A DNA stretch of 64,000 nt from Azospirillum oryzae (GCF_900177515.1 NZ_FXAK01000001.1:370001-434000), one strand, 5' to 3'; shown: positions 17,927-27,010, counted from the stretch's first letter. Notes: generated from the letters alone by a model not told the origin. Translations and numbers: made by a program.

Positions 17927-19555
17927 ATGCCCGCCACCGCCGACATCACCACCGCCTCATCCGGCGAGCCCTTCGCCTGGGACGTCCCGGAAACCTTCAA
18001 CTTCGGGGCCGATGTCGTCGACCGCCACGCCGCCGACCCGGCACTGACCGCCCTGCTCTGGTCGGACGCCGCCGGCCGGGAGGAGCGCTACAGCTACGCC
18101 GACATGGCGCGCCTGACCAACCGCATCGCCAACGCACTTGCGGCGCGCGGCATCGTCAAGGGCGATCGGGTGCTGGTCATGCTGCCGCGCATTCCGCAAT
18201 GGCAGATCGCTTTGGTCGGTTGCCTGAAGCTGGGCGCCGTGCCGATCCCCTGCATCGAGATGTTGACCGAGCGGGACGTCGCCTACCGTCTCGCCCATTC
18301 GGAGGCCCGGGCCGTGGTGACGACCGCGGCCTCGGCGCCGAAATTCGCCGCCATCGCCGATATGCCGGCCCTGCGCATCGCCGTGGGCGACCCGCCGGCG
18401 GGCTGGACCGGCTGGGCGGCGGCGATGGCGGAGGCCCCGGACGACTTCACCCCGGCGGTGGTTCGGGCCGAGGATCCGGCGATCCTCTTCTACACCTCCG
18501 GCTCGACCGGACATCCCAAGGGCGTCACCCATGCGGCCCGCGCGCTCTACGCCTGGCGGGTCTCGGCCGAGCACTGGCATGGGCTCCAGCGCGGCGACGT
18601 GATGTGGTGCACCGCCGACACCGGCTGGAGCAAGGCCGGCACCAGCATCCTGTTCGGCCCCTGGAGCCGGGGGGCGGCGGTGGTCTTCCACGACGGTCCC
18701 TTCGACCCGCGCGCCCGCTTCGAACGGATGGCGCGCCACCGGGTGAACGTCTTCTGTGCCGCAGCCACCGAATTCCGCCGTCTGGTGCAGGAGGATGTTT
18801 CGGGCTTCGACCTCTCGGCGCTGCGCCAGGCGATCTCCGCCGGCGAGTCGGTGAACCCGGCGGTGGTCAAGCGCTGGACCGCGCTGACCGGCGTGCCGCT
18901 GCGCGAGGCCTACGGCCAGACCGAGACGTTGATGACGGTGCTGACCATGGCGGCGGACGAGCCGCGTCCGGGCTCGATGGGCCGCGCCTCGCCCGGTACC
19001 GTCATCGCGGTGATCGATGAGGAGGGCCGCCGGCTGCCGCCCGACACACCCGGCCTGCTCGCGGTCCGGCTGCCCAATCCGCAGGTGATGCTGGGCTACT
19101 GGAAGGATCCGGAGCGCACCGCCGACTGCCGGCTGGAAGGGCCGGACTGCACCTGGTTCCTCACCGGGGATCGGGCGACGTTGGATGCCGACGGCTACTT
19201 TCACTATCTCGGCCGCAACGACGATCTGATCAACTCGGCCGGCTACCGGATCGGCCCGCTGGAGGTCGAGAACGCGCTGATCGAGCATCCGGCCGTGCAG
19301 GAGGTTGCCGCCGTGCCCAGTCCGGACGAGGAGCGCGGCGAGGTGGTCAAAGCCTTTGTCGTGCTGCGCGCCGGCCAGTCCGGCTCGCCCGAGCTGGTCA
19401 AGGAACTCCAGGATTTCGTCAAAGGCCTGACTGCCCCTTACAAATACCCGCGCCGCATCGAGTTCGTCGACGAGCTGCCGAAGAACGCCAGCGGCAAGAT
19501 CCTGCGCCGGGAATTGAAAGCGCGCGAGTTTGCGGCCCATGGCGCCGTCCCATGA
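17927..19555 (+). CDS. Acyl-CoA synthetase, AMP-binding, medium-chain (ACSM) type
   Basis: A 542-residue adenylate-forming enzyme. The P-loop-like motif is ILFYTSGSTGHPKGVTH near residue 187, followed by YGQTE and LTGDRATLDADGYFHYLGR. The C-terminal catalytic lysine lies in PKNASGKILRR. Segments such as LGCLKLGAVPIPCIEMLTE (one residue varies) match the medium-chain acyl-CoA synthetase group. I chose the ATG at 17927 behind AAGGGGGAGA. It probably activates the imported acid to its CoA ester. Its stop overlaps the next start by four bases. Confidence 0.88.
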   Translation: MPATADITTASSGEPFAWDVPETFNFGADVVDRHAADPALTALLWSDAAGREERYSYADMARLTNRIANALAARGIVKGDRVLVMLPRIPQWQIALVGCLKLGAVPIPCIEMLTERDVAYRLAHSEARAVVTTAASAPKFAAIADMPALRIAVGDPPAGWTGWAAAMAEAPDDFTPAVVRAEDPAILFYTSGSTGHPKGVTHAARALYAWRVSAEHWHGLQRGDVMWCTADTGWSKAGTSILFGPWSRGAAVVFHDGPFDPRARFERMARHRVNVFCAAATEFRRLVQEDVSGFDLSALRQAISAGESVNPAVVKRWTALTGVPLREAYGQTETLMTVLTMAADEPRPGSMGRASPGTVIAVIDEEGRRLPPDTPGLLAVRLPNPQVMLGYWKDPERTADCRLEGPDCTWFLTGDRATLDADGYFHYLGRNDDLINSAGYRIGPLEVENALIEHPAVQEVAAVPSPDEERGEVVKAFVVLRAGQSGSPELVKELQDFVKGLTAPYKYPRRIEFVDELPKNASGKILRRELKAREFAAHGAVP

Positions 19556-20244
19556 CGGCCGTGCAGGTTTCCAGCCTGTCGGCGACCGAAGCGGTTCGCA
19601 GCCGGCGGAGCGTCCGCGCCTTTCTGGACCGGCCGGTTCCACGCGCCCTGGTCGAGCACATCCTCGAAGTGGCCGCCCGCGCGCCGAGCGGTTCTAACAT
19701 CCAGCCCTGGAAGGTCCATGCCGTTGCCGGGGCCGCGCGAGCGGCTTTGACGACGGAACTTATGGTCCTGCATGACGCCGGGATTCCGCCCGACCCTGAA
19801 TATTCCTATTACCCGGCGACGTGGCGCGAACCTTACCTGGGGCGTCGCCGCAAGGTCGGCTGGGGCCTGTACGGTGCCCTTGGAATCGCCAAGGGCGACC
19901 GGGAGCGCATGGCGCGCCAGCACGGCCGCAACTACGACTTCTTCGGCGCCCCGGTCGGGCTGTTCTTCACGCTGGACCGTGCCATGGAACGGGGGAGCTG
20001 GCTCGACCTCGGCATGTTCATGCAGAACGTCATGATCGTCGCCCGCGGGGTCGGCCTGGACACCTGCCCGCAGCAAGCCTTCTGCAATTATCACCGCATC
20101 GTCCGCCGCCACCTCGGCATTCCGGACGGGGAGATCCTGGTCAGCGGTATGGCACTCGGCCACGCCGACCCCGCCGCTCCCGAGAACCGCTTCGACACCG
20201 ACCGCGAGCCGGTGGACGGCTTCGCGCGCTTCGTCGGTTTCTGA
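19552..20244 (+). CDS. Nitroreductase family protein
   Basis: A 230-residue FMN-dependent nitroreductase-fold protein. It opens AVRSRRSVRAFLDRPVPRALVEHILEVAARAPSG in pieces typical of the family: the RRSVRAF FMN phosphate site and APSGSNIQPW. Near the C-terminus it has GMALGHADP. Members reduce nitro groups, quinones or enoates; the natural substrate here is unknown. In a CoA pathway an enoate or quinone is more plausible than a nitro compound, but this is only inference. Confidence 0.85.
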   Translation: MTAVQVSSLSATEAVRSRRSVRAFLDRPVPRALVEHILEVAARAPSGSNIQPWKVHAVAGAARAALTTELMVLHDAGIPPDPEYSYYPATWREPYLGRRRKVGWGLYGALGIAKGDRERMARQHGRNYDFFGAPVGLFFTLDRAMERGSWLDLGMFMQNVMIVARGVGLDTCPQQAFCNYHRIVRRHLGIPDGEILVSGMALGHADPAAPENRFDTDREPVDGFARFVGF

Positions 20245-20279
20245 CCCCCTGCTGCATTTCTTCTTCAAGGACATCAGCC

Positions 20280-21041
20280 ATGACTCCGTCCACCCATCCC
20301 GTCATCGTCACGGGTGCCGCCTCGGGCCTGGGCGCCGCCACCGCGCGGGCCTTTGCCGCCGCCGGATCCAAGGTCGCGCTGCTCGACCTGTCCGCCGAAC
20401 GTCTGGCATCGATCGGCGATGAGACCGGCGGCCTCGCCATCCCGTGCGACGTCACCGACGCCGCCTCGGCCGAGCGCGCGGTGGCCATGGCGGCCGAGGC
20501 GCACGGACCGGCGCGCATCCTGGTCAACTGCGCCGGCATCGCTCCGGCCGGCCGCATCGTCGGCCGCGACGGGCCGCAGCCGCTCGACGAGTTCGCCCGG
20601 GTCGTGTCGGTCAACCTGATCGGCACCTTCAACCTGATGCGGCTTGCTGCTGCGGCCATGACGACGCTCGAACCGCTGGAGGACGGCGAACGCGGCGTGA
20701 TCGTCAACACAGCGTCGATCGCCGCCTATGAGGGGCAGATCGGACAGGCCGCCTACGCGGCGTCGAAAGGGGGCGTCGCGTCCATGACCCTTCCGGCCGC
20801 CCGCGAACTGGCCCGTTACGGGGTGCGGGTGGCCGCGATCGCGCCCGGCCTGTTCGGAACGCCGATGGTCACCGCCATGCCGCAGGAGGTCCAGGACGCC
20901 ATCGTCGCCAACATCCCCTTCCCCCACCGCTTCGGCAAGCCGGAGGAGTACGCCCGGATGGTCCTGTCGATTGTCGAAAATCCGATGGTGAACGGGTCGG
21001 TCATCCGGCTCGACGCCGCGTTGCGCATGCAGCCGAAATAA
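20280..21041 (+). CDS. 3-hydroxyacyl-CoA dehydrogenase-like SDR, HSD10 type
   Basis: A 253-residue SDR with TGAASGLG for NAD binding, NTASIAAYEGQIGQAAYAASK as catalytic Ser/Tyr/Lys region (motifs NTAS and YAASK), and a C-terminal half that tracks human HSD17B10: MTLPAARELA, IAPGLFGTPM, FPHRFGKPEEYA and NGSVIRLDAALRM. HSD10-type enzymes oxidise L-3-hydroxyacyl-CoAs, often short or branched ones. This fits between the kinase/dehydrogenase step and the thiolase. No enoyl-CoA hydratase gene is present in the cluster. The start at 20280 is 35 bases after the nitroreductase stop. Confidence 0.85.
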   Translation: MTPSTHPVIVTGAASGLGAATARAFAAAGSKVALLDLSAERLASIGDETGGLAIPCDVTDAASAERAVAMAAEAHGPARILVNCAGIAPAGRIVGRDGPQPLDEFARVVSVNLIGTFNLMRLAAAAMTTLEPLEDGERGVIVNTASIAAYEGQIGQAAYAASKGGVASMTLPAARELARYGVRVAAIAPGLFGTPMVTAMPQEVQDAIVANIPFPHRFGKPEEYARMVLSIVENPMVNGSVIRLDAALRMQPK

Positions 21042-21051
21042 GGCGGTAGCG

Positions 21052-21750
21052 ATGAAGGGGCAAGGGACTGTCCGGCGCCGGGTCCATCTGGTGCGGCATG
21101 GGGAGGTGGCGTATTTTGACCGGTCGGGGCAGCCGCACAACCCGCGCGACGTCCCGCTGACGCCGGCCGGGCTGAAGCAGGTGGAGGCGCTCGCCCACCA
21201 TCTCGCCGCGGTTACCATCGACCGGGCGGTGTGCTCCGGCTTGCCCCGCACGCGGGAGACCGCCGGGATCCTCATCGCCGGACGCGGGCTGCCGCTGGAG
21301 GAGGATGAGGGTTTCCGCGAGATCCGTGGCGGTCGGCTGCGGGACCTGCCGGCGGACGCCATCGAGGAGCGGCTCGCCCACGCCTACGCGGCTTGCGGAG
21401 AGGAGGAAGGGCGGTTCCTTGGCGGAGATGTCTTCGCCGTCTTCGCCAGGCGGGTGTCGGCGGCCTTCCACCGGCTGGTCGCCGCGCCGGACTGGCGGTC
21501 CTTGCTGCTGGTCGCGCATGACGGTGTGAACCGCGCCATCCTGTGCGACGCCCTCGGCTGCGGCCCGGCCGCGTTGGCGACGCTGGAGCAGGATTATGCC
21601 TGCCTCAACATCATCGACCTGGAACCGGACGGTTCCGGCGGCTGGCGACCGCTGGTCCGCACCGTGAACATGACCGCCTATGACCCCGTGAAGGAGCGCC
21701 TTCACGCAACGTCGATGGAACAGGTGGTCCACAGCCGCCGACGCGTTTGA
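21052..21750 (+). CDS. Histidine phosphatase family protein
   Basis: A 232-residue phosphoglycerate-mutase-like protein. The catalytic motif VRHGE lies near residue 15, followed by the SGLPRTRETA arginine region, a FREIRGGRLRD acid region and the second histidine in LLVAHDGVNRAI. It begins 10 bases after the HSD10-like gene, so it belongs to the plus-arm operon. The target could be a phosphorylated pathway intermediate, given the kinase upstream, but this is speculative. Confidence 0.82.
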   Translation: MKGQGTVRRRVHLVRHGEVAYFDRSGQPHNPRDVPLTPAGLKQVEALAHHLAAVTIDRAVCSGLPRTRETAGILIAGRGLPLEEDEGFREIRGGRLRDLPADAIEERLAHAYAACGEEEGRFLGGDVFAVFARRVSAAFHRLVAAPDWRSLLLVAHDGVNRAILCDALGCGPAALATLEQDYACLNIIDLEPDGSGGWRPLVRTVNMTAYDPVKERLHATSMEQVVHSRRRV

Positions 21751-21762
21751 CAGCGCCCCCGG

Positions 21763-22515
21763 TCACTCGAAATAGCGGCTGTTGTCGACCGGCTTGTTCA
21801 TGTCGAGATCGGCCAGCTCGTAGCCCCGCCGGAAATCCCTGATGTGCTTTTCCATCCATTGCGCCGCGTGCTTGGCATCGCGGTTGCGGATTCCGTCCAC
21901 CACCTCCCGATGGGCCGAGAGCAGGCGGTCCTTGGCATTCAGCCGCGACATCACCTGATAGAAGGCGGGGTAAAACAGCAAACCGATCGGCTCCCGCGCC
22001 AACAGCAGCGCCCGATTGCGGGATGCCTTGGCGACGAGGAGATGAAATTCGATGTCGAGGGCGACGAGTTTCTGTTCATGCTCCAGGCAGTCGGCGGTCT
22101 CCCGAAGATTGGCCTCGAGCCGTTCGATCTCCTCCTCGGTCGCGCGTGTGGCCGCCAGTTCGGCCGCACGGACTTCCAGCGGCAGCATGGTTTCCCACAA
22201 TTCCAGAAAGGTGATCTCGTGCAGGATCATGGCCTGGCTGACGCGGGAGGCCAGATCCTGTTCCCGCGGCAGGCTGATGACCAGACGGCGGGCGCTCTTA
22301 CGGAACACCAGCCCGTTCTGCTCCAGCACGCGAATCGCTTCGCGCACGGTGGAGCGGTTGACCCCAAGCTGTCTGGCGAGATCCAGTTCGGAGGGCAGCT
22401 GCTGTCCAACTTTGTAAACGCCCTGCATGATGCATTTTTCGATGTTCGAAGCCACCAGCTGATAAGCCGGTTGAACCTCGACTTTCTCGAAGATCATTGG
22501 GTTGTGTTCGGTCAA
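21763..22515 (-). CDS. GntR-family regulator with FCD domain
   Basis: A 250-residue regulator. Residues 15-80 form a GntR winged helix (YKVGQQLPSELDLARQLGV and STVREAIRVLEQNGLV in pieces). The rest is an all-helical FCD domain with the metal-site pattern D..EFHLLVAKAS and later SAHREVVDGIRNRD. Ligands of FCD domains are usually organic acids or acyl-CoAs. The TTG start is supported by an AAGGA site seven bases upstream; an ATG at 22497 lacks one. It is convergent with the operon it probably controls. A TAGTC-N-GACTA site lies 64 bases upstream, so autoregulation is likely. Confidence 0.88.
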   Translation of the reverse strand: MTEHNPMIFEKVEVQPAYQLVASNIEKCIMQGVYKVGQQLPSELDLARQLGVNRSTVREAIRVLEQNGLVFRKSARRLVISLPREQDLASRVSQAMILHEITFLELWETMLPLEVRAAELAATRATEEEIERLEANLRETADCLEHEQKLVALDIEFHLLVAKASRNRALLLAREPIGLLFYPAFYQVMSRLNAKDRLLSAHREVVDGIRNRDAKHAAQWMEKHIRDFRRGYELADLDMNKPVDNSRYFE

Positions 22516-22930
22516 GGATGCGTCCTTTTGGCACCAAGTCTCGGCATCGACCCAGTCGGCGGATCGGGCAGTGTCGGGTAGTCGGACTATCGTACCTTGT
22601 TCGCCGATCGGCGACCAGTGTTAACGGCTGCTGCCTGATCGATCCATGCTCGCCTGACATCGGTGCAAAAAGGCCGGATTGGTGGCTTGACGCATTCCCA
22701 CGTTGGTCATGGTGTCCGGGCCCTTGCAACCGAAGGCGGCCTCGACCGTCCGGGCGGGCAAAGCTCGAGCGCGCAGGCCCGGACCCCACGTCGTGACGGA
22801 AAGTATCGGTTTTGAAGGGGTCCCGCTTCCAAGCCAGGTAACAGAGCTGCGACTTTAGCCCTTTCCACTGCTCAGGGGGCGCACGGCACAATATCCGAAT
22901 GCCTTGCATCCGAGTGCCCTGCGCTGTGCC
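22516..22930. other. Intergenic region with the GntR promoter
   Basis: A 415-base gap. The part nearest the GntR gene holds its putative operator at 22579. No gene or RNA is recognisable from about 22600 to 22930. Confidence 0.4.
22579..22589. promoter_or_regulatory. Putative GntR operator, autoregulatory
   Basis: TAGTCGGACTA, identical over 11 bases to the site at 13504. It lies 64 bases upstream of the GntR start codon, a usual place for autorepression. Confidence 0.6.
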
Positions 22931-23563
22931 TCACTCATACACGGCGCCACGCGGGCCGGTATCTCCCAACGCCATTTTGACGAAGGCGTCAGCCGTCAGG
23001 TCCGCGTCGAGCAGCGCGCCATGGTGGGCGAAGCGATCACTCCGGTCGAGCCACAGCCGATCACACAGCGCATCGAGCGAGCCGGAAGCGCCGGGGAAGG
23101 CCGCGTGCGACATCTCCTTGGTGCAGATGAACCGGTCCGCCGGGAACGTGTCGGCACCCCATGCCGCGCGTCCGCAGCGCGCGAACTCGTAGTTCAGGAA
23201 GTCCATCTCGTTCTCATAGGCATGCGCCACCAGAAGATCCTCGCCCAGAAAGGCGAGAAGCGCGTCGGCCACCTCAGGAAAGCGGGGCGCCGCCTTCAGG
23301 TCGGCGGGCTTGATGCCGTGCACCTTGATGGCGTCGGGATGGAGAGGGGCGTCGGGGTTGACCCGGACCTCCCAGCTGCGCGCTTTCCGCCAGGACTCGC
23401 CCTCACGGACGAGCTCAAGACACCCGATCTCGATGATGATGCCGGGCTGACGCAGGCCCTTGGGCGCCTTACGGATGTCCAGGAGGCTCGGCATGCGCCG
23501 TCCGGTCGTCTCGATGTCGATCGCGACCAGCCGGTCACGGCCTTCCCATGGCTGCGTGCTCAT
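22931..23563 (-). CDS. DnaQ-like 3'-5' exonuclease
   Basis: A 210-residue DEDD exonuclease resembling the epsilon subunit of DNA polymerase III. ExoI is VAIDIETTG, ExoII lies around HAYENEMDFLNYEF and ExoIII is HHGALLDADLTADAF, with the His and Asp of the DEDDh type. IIEIGCLELV, the VHGIKPADL segment and SLDALCDRL also match DnaQ. It is probably a second copy beside a chromosomal dnaQ. Some plasmids carry such a gene for repair or replication. The start MSTQPWEGRDR at 23563 has only a weak ribosome-binding site. Confidence 0.82.
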   Translation of the reverse strand: MSTQPWEGRDRLVAIDIETTGRRMPSLLDIRKAPKGLRQPGIIIEIGCLELVREGESWRKARSWEVRVNPDAPLHPDAIKVHGIKPADLKAAPRFPEVADALLAFLGEDLLVAHAYENEMDFLNYEFARCGRAAWGADTFPADRFICTKEMSHAAFPGASGSLDALCDRLWLDRSDRFAHHGALLDADLTADAFVKMALGDTGPRGAVYE

Positions 23564-23923
23564 TGAGATCCAATCTTTCGTCGGTGGAGCCGCCCGTGGC
23601 ACAGATGTGAAACGAGGACAATGCTCCGTCACACCGCTCAGAGTAGCATGGCGAGTGACGTTGTTGCAGCAGCTGGTCGGCCGCATAGGGGCAGACAGCC
23701 GGCAGCTCACTCAGCCAGGGCTGATCGCATTTGAGACGTCCAAACCTGTTGCCGCCCGCCACGCACCGTTGCTTTCGATGAATCCCGTTCTGTGATCACG
23801 AGCTTCGAACGTCTCCTGGGTTGAATGGCTGCATTGTCGCAAATCGGCTTGCCGCCTGCCCCCCTTCGGAGAAGCATCGACACAAGACCGCTTCATCGGC
23901 GGTGCGGCACGGAGAAGGTCGCC
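23564..23923. other. Divergent intergenic region
   Basis: A 360-base gap between the exonuclease and ferric-reductase-like genes. It probably holds both promoters. I see no clear operator, terminator or small gene. Confidence 0.35.
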
Positions 23924-25264
23924 ATGCGGACGATCAAGATTTCCCTGTGGGGTCTGCTGGCATTGCTGACCGTATTGTGGTTCGCGGCCGAGCCCTCGGT
24001 GTTTCGGTGGGCCGGCTACTTTACGCTCCGCGGCAGCATGGTCCAGTACAGCGGTGTGATTGCCATGGGCTGCATGAGCGTGGCCATGATCCTGGCGCTG
24101 CGTCCCCGCTGGCCCGAAGAATGGTTCGGCGGTTTGGACAAGATGTACCGCCTGCACAAGTGGCTGGGCATTGCCGCCCTCGTGGTCGCGGTCATCCATT
24201 GGTTCTGGGCGCAGGGAACCAAGTGGGCGGTGGGCTGGGGCTGGCTGGACCGGCCGCAACGGGGACCACGACCGGTGCCGGAGAACCCGATCGCGCAATT
24301 GTTCATGGACTTGCGCGGCGCCGCTGAAGGCATCGGCGAGTGGGCGTTCTACGCCGCCGTTCTGCTGATCGCGCTGGCGCTGCTCAAGCGCTTCCCTTAC
24401 TGGCTGTTCTACAAGACGCACCGTCTGCTGGCGGTCGCCTACTTGGTGCTGGTGTTCCACGCCGTCGTGCTGATCAAGTTCGATTACTGGACCGCGCCCG
24501 TTGGCTGGGCGATGGCGCCGCTGCTCGCCGGCGGAACCTGGGCCGCCGTCGTGGTCCTGCTCCGGCGGGTCGCCGCCGACCGGCGGGTTCCGGGCCGGAT
24601 CTCGGCCATCCATTACTACCCGGGTGTGCGCGTGCTCGAGGCCGCGATCGAGGTGCCGCGGGGCTGGCCGGGGCACAAGGCGGGCCAGTTCGCTTTCGCC
24701 ACCTCGGACGCCGCGGAGGGTGCCCATCCCTACACGATCGCCTCCGCTTGGAACGACACCGACCGCCGCATCACCTTCGTGGTCAAGGAACTGGGCGACC
24801 ACACCCAGCGGCTGCGGGAGACGCTGCAGGTCGGACAGGCCGTGACGGTCGAGGGGCCGTACGGCTGCTTCACCTTCGATGACTCCTGCCCCAGCCAGAT
24901 CTGGGTGGGCGGCGGCATCGGTGTCACGCCCTTCATCGCCCGCATGAAGTACCTGGCGGCGAGCCCCGAGCGGCGGCCGCAGACGATCCACTTCTTCCAC
25001 ACCACGCGCGACTACGACGAGGAGGCGATCGCCAAGCTCACCGCCGACGCGGCAGCGGCGGGGGTACGCCTGCATGTCCTGGTCGATGCCCGCGACGGCC
25101 GCCTGGACGGGGAACGCATCCGCGCGGCGGTGCCGGAATGGCGTGACGCCAGCCTCTGGTTCTGCGGCCCAGCGGGCTTCGGGCAGGCGCTGCGGCACGA
25201 CTTCGCGACCCAGGGCATGCCGGTGGACCTGCGCTTCCACCAGGAACTTTTCGCCATGCGGTGA
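23924..25264 (+). CDS. Ferric-reductase-like transmembrane flavocytochrome
   Basis: A 446-residue protein with an N-terminal membrane part of about six helices and a C-terminal ferredoxin-reductase module. Heme-ligand histidines appear as pairs: HKWLGIAALVVAVIH and HRLLAVAYLVLVFH, each 14 residues apart. The FAD motif is HPYTIAS near residue 270 and the NAD(P) motif is GGGIGVTPF. It should pass electrons from NAD(P)H through FAD and two hemes across the membrane to iron or another acceptor. The ATG at 23924 follows GGAGAAGG. It stands alone. Confidence 0.87.
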   Translation: MRTIKISLWGLLALLTVLWFAAEPSVFRWAGYFTLRGSMVQYSGVIAMGCMSVAMILALRPRWPEEWFGGLDKMYRLHKWLGIAALVVAVIHWFWAQGTKWAVGWGWLDRPQRGPRPVPENPIAQLFMDLRGAAEGIGEWAFYAAVLLIALALLKRFPYWLFYKTHRLLAVAYLVLVFHAVVLIKFDYWTAPVGWAMAPLLAGGTWAAVVVLLRRVAADRRVPGRISAIHYYPGVRVLEAAIEVPRGWPGHKAGQFAFATSDAAEGAHPYTIASAWNDTDRRITFVVKELGDHTQRLRETLQVGQAVTVEGPYGCFTFDDSCPSQIWVGGGIGVTPFIARMKYLAASPERRPQTIHFFHTTRDYDEEAIAKLTADAAAAGVRLHVLVDARDGRLDGERIRAAVPEWRDASLWFCGPAGFGQALRHDFATQGMPVDLRFHQELFAMR

Positions 25265-25321
25265 CCTCCCAGCCACCAGTCACGGCTTCCTGCGAAATCG
25301 TCCGGAGCGGGATGCCTTGCT

Positions 25322-25358
25322 CGCCGAAGCCCTTCTGATCTCCGTTTCGGAATTCGCC
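25322..25358. repeat. Dispersed 37-base repeat, copy 1
   Basis: A 37-base segment beginning CGCCGAAGCCCT. It is about 31/37 identical by eye and equal in length to a second copy at 27270-27306 in the same orientation. The two copies bracket the permease/thioredoxin pair. Confidence 0.5.
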
Positions 25359-25497
25359 GGCAGGACTTGCCACGACTCGGACCCGTCATCCGAAATAACC
25401 ATCCTGGTTGCCCCCCGTGATTGACGTGCATCAGGGCGGTTACCGCTCCACCACGGCATACTGATTTCCGGACCTTGCTACACGGAAGGAGGGTACC

Positions 25498-26958
25498 ATG
25501 GAGACATCCGCCCTTCCTGTTCAGATTGTTCAGAGTGGACTTGGCAGCTTGGCCGCTTATCTGGCCGCTCATGTGCTGTTGTGCCTCGTCCCGGCATTCT
25601 TCATCGCAGGCGGTTTGGCCGCACTGATACCCAAATCGGCGATCACGCGCTATCTGGGGCGCGGCGCGCCAAAAGCCGTCGCCTATCCGGCGGCGGCCGC
25701 GGCGGGAAGCCTGCTGGCCGTCTGTTCGTGCACCATCGTCCCGTTGTTCGCCGGCATCTACAAGAAGGGGGCCGGGCTGGGACCGGCCGTCACCTTCCTG
25801 TTCTTCGCGCCCGCCGCCAACATCTTGGCGCTGACCTACACGGGCGCGGCGCTGGGCGCCGAGTTCGCGGTGGCGCGCCTCGTGCTGTCTCTGGCCTTCG
25901 GCGTGGGCATCGGGATGATCATGGCGCTGATCTTCAGCGAGGACGACCGCGCCCACGCCGGCGAGGCCGACAGCAGCTTCGCCGGGAGCGATCGCCTGCA
26001 ACCCGCCTCCCTCCTGCTGATGATGCTGTTGGTGGCGCTGCTCATCGCCGGGACACTGAAGGTCGGCTTCCTGCTCGACAGCTACGCCAGCGTCACACTG
26101 CCGATCCATGGCATGGACGCGTTCGACGCGACGCTGCACCGGCTGGTGCCCTTCGACCCCGCGAAAGGCGAGGAGGGAATTGGCGCGCAGGGGGCGATCC
26201 TTGTCCTGCTGCTCGGTATCATTGCGGCCGTGGCGCCGCGCGGCCTGGGACGGGTGGACGAGGGCTTCAACCGCTGGACTTGGGCGGCATTGGCGCTGGT
26301 CATGCTGACCCTGGCGGTCGCGGCGATGGGCATGCAGCCGCACGCCAATGGCGTCACGCTGCACATGACCGGCAAGCTGGCCGGTGTCCTGGCGACAATG
26401 GCAGCGATCGCCTGGATCGCGCATCGGTCCATCGATCGGTTCGAGGTGCAGCAATGGCTGTGGGAAAGCTGGCGCTTTGTCCGGCAGATCTTCCAGCTGC
26501 TGATCGTCGGCGTCTTCGCGGTGGGCGTACTGCGCGTCTTCATCCGGCCAGAGTGGGTGGAAACGATGGCCGGTGCCAACAGCGTGCTCGCCAATCTGGT
26601 GGGCGTCGTCTTCGGTGTGTTCATGTATTTCCCGACCCTGGTCGAGGTGCCGGTCGCGCAGATGTTCTTGTCGCTCGGCATGCACCCGGGGCCGCTGCTC
26701 GCCTACCTGATGGCGGATCCCGAGCTGAGCCTGCAGAGCATCCTGATCACCGCCACCATCATCGGTCGCACGAAGGCGTGGGCCTATGTGGGGCTGGTCG
26801 CGCTGTTCAGCACGGCGGCGGGCCTGACCTTCGGAGCGTGGAAGGACGGAACCAGTTTGTGGCTGCTCGGTGGATGGCTTTTCCTTTTCCTGGTGGCCCT
26901 TGCCGCAGCGCTCTACGCCATCCATCGCCGGAGCGGTCCGATGGCGAAAGCCGCCTGA
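25498..26958 (+). CDS. Permease, DUF318/ArsP-like
   Basis: A 486-residue polytopic membrane protein of the permease family that includes ArsP and other SO_0444-like exporters. The N-terminal half has the hallmark AVCSCTIVPLFAGIYKKGAG, with a CSC motif, and FLFFAPAANILAL. A matching inverted half follows with GVFMYFPTLVEVPVAQMFLS. A ribosome-binding site GGAGGG precedes the ATG. It is followed closely by a small thioredoxin-fold protein, a pairing often seen for this family. Possible substrates include organoarsenicals or thiol compounds, but none can be assigned. Confidence 0.82.
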   Translation: METSALPVQIVQSGLGSLAAYLAAHVLLCLVPAFFIAGGLAALIPKSAITRYLGRGAPKAVAYPAAAAAGSLLAVCSCTIVPLFAGIYKKGAGLGPAVTFLFFAPAANILALTYTGAALGAEFAVARLVLSLAFGVGIGMIMALIFSEDDRAHAGEADSSFAGSDRLQPASLLLMMLLVALLIAGTLKVGFLLDSYASVTLPIHGMDAFDATLHRLVPFDPAKGEEGIGAQGAILVLLLGIIAAVAPRGLGRVDEGFNRWTWAALALVMLTLAVAAMGMQPHANGVTLHMTGKLAGVLATMAAIAWIAHRSIDRFEVQQWLWESWRFVRQIFQLLIVGVFAVGVLRVFIRPEWVETMAGANSVLANLVGVVFGVFMYFPTLVEVPVAQMFLSLGMHPGPLLAYLMADPELSLQSILITATIIGRTKAWAYVGLVALFSTAAGLTFGAWKDGTSLWLLGGWLFLFLVALAAALYAIHRRSGPMAKAA

Positions 26959-27010
26959 CCGAGCAAACCGCTTCTATCGCCAATCATTTACCGGGAAGGA
27001 GGATCGAGCC

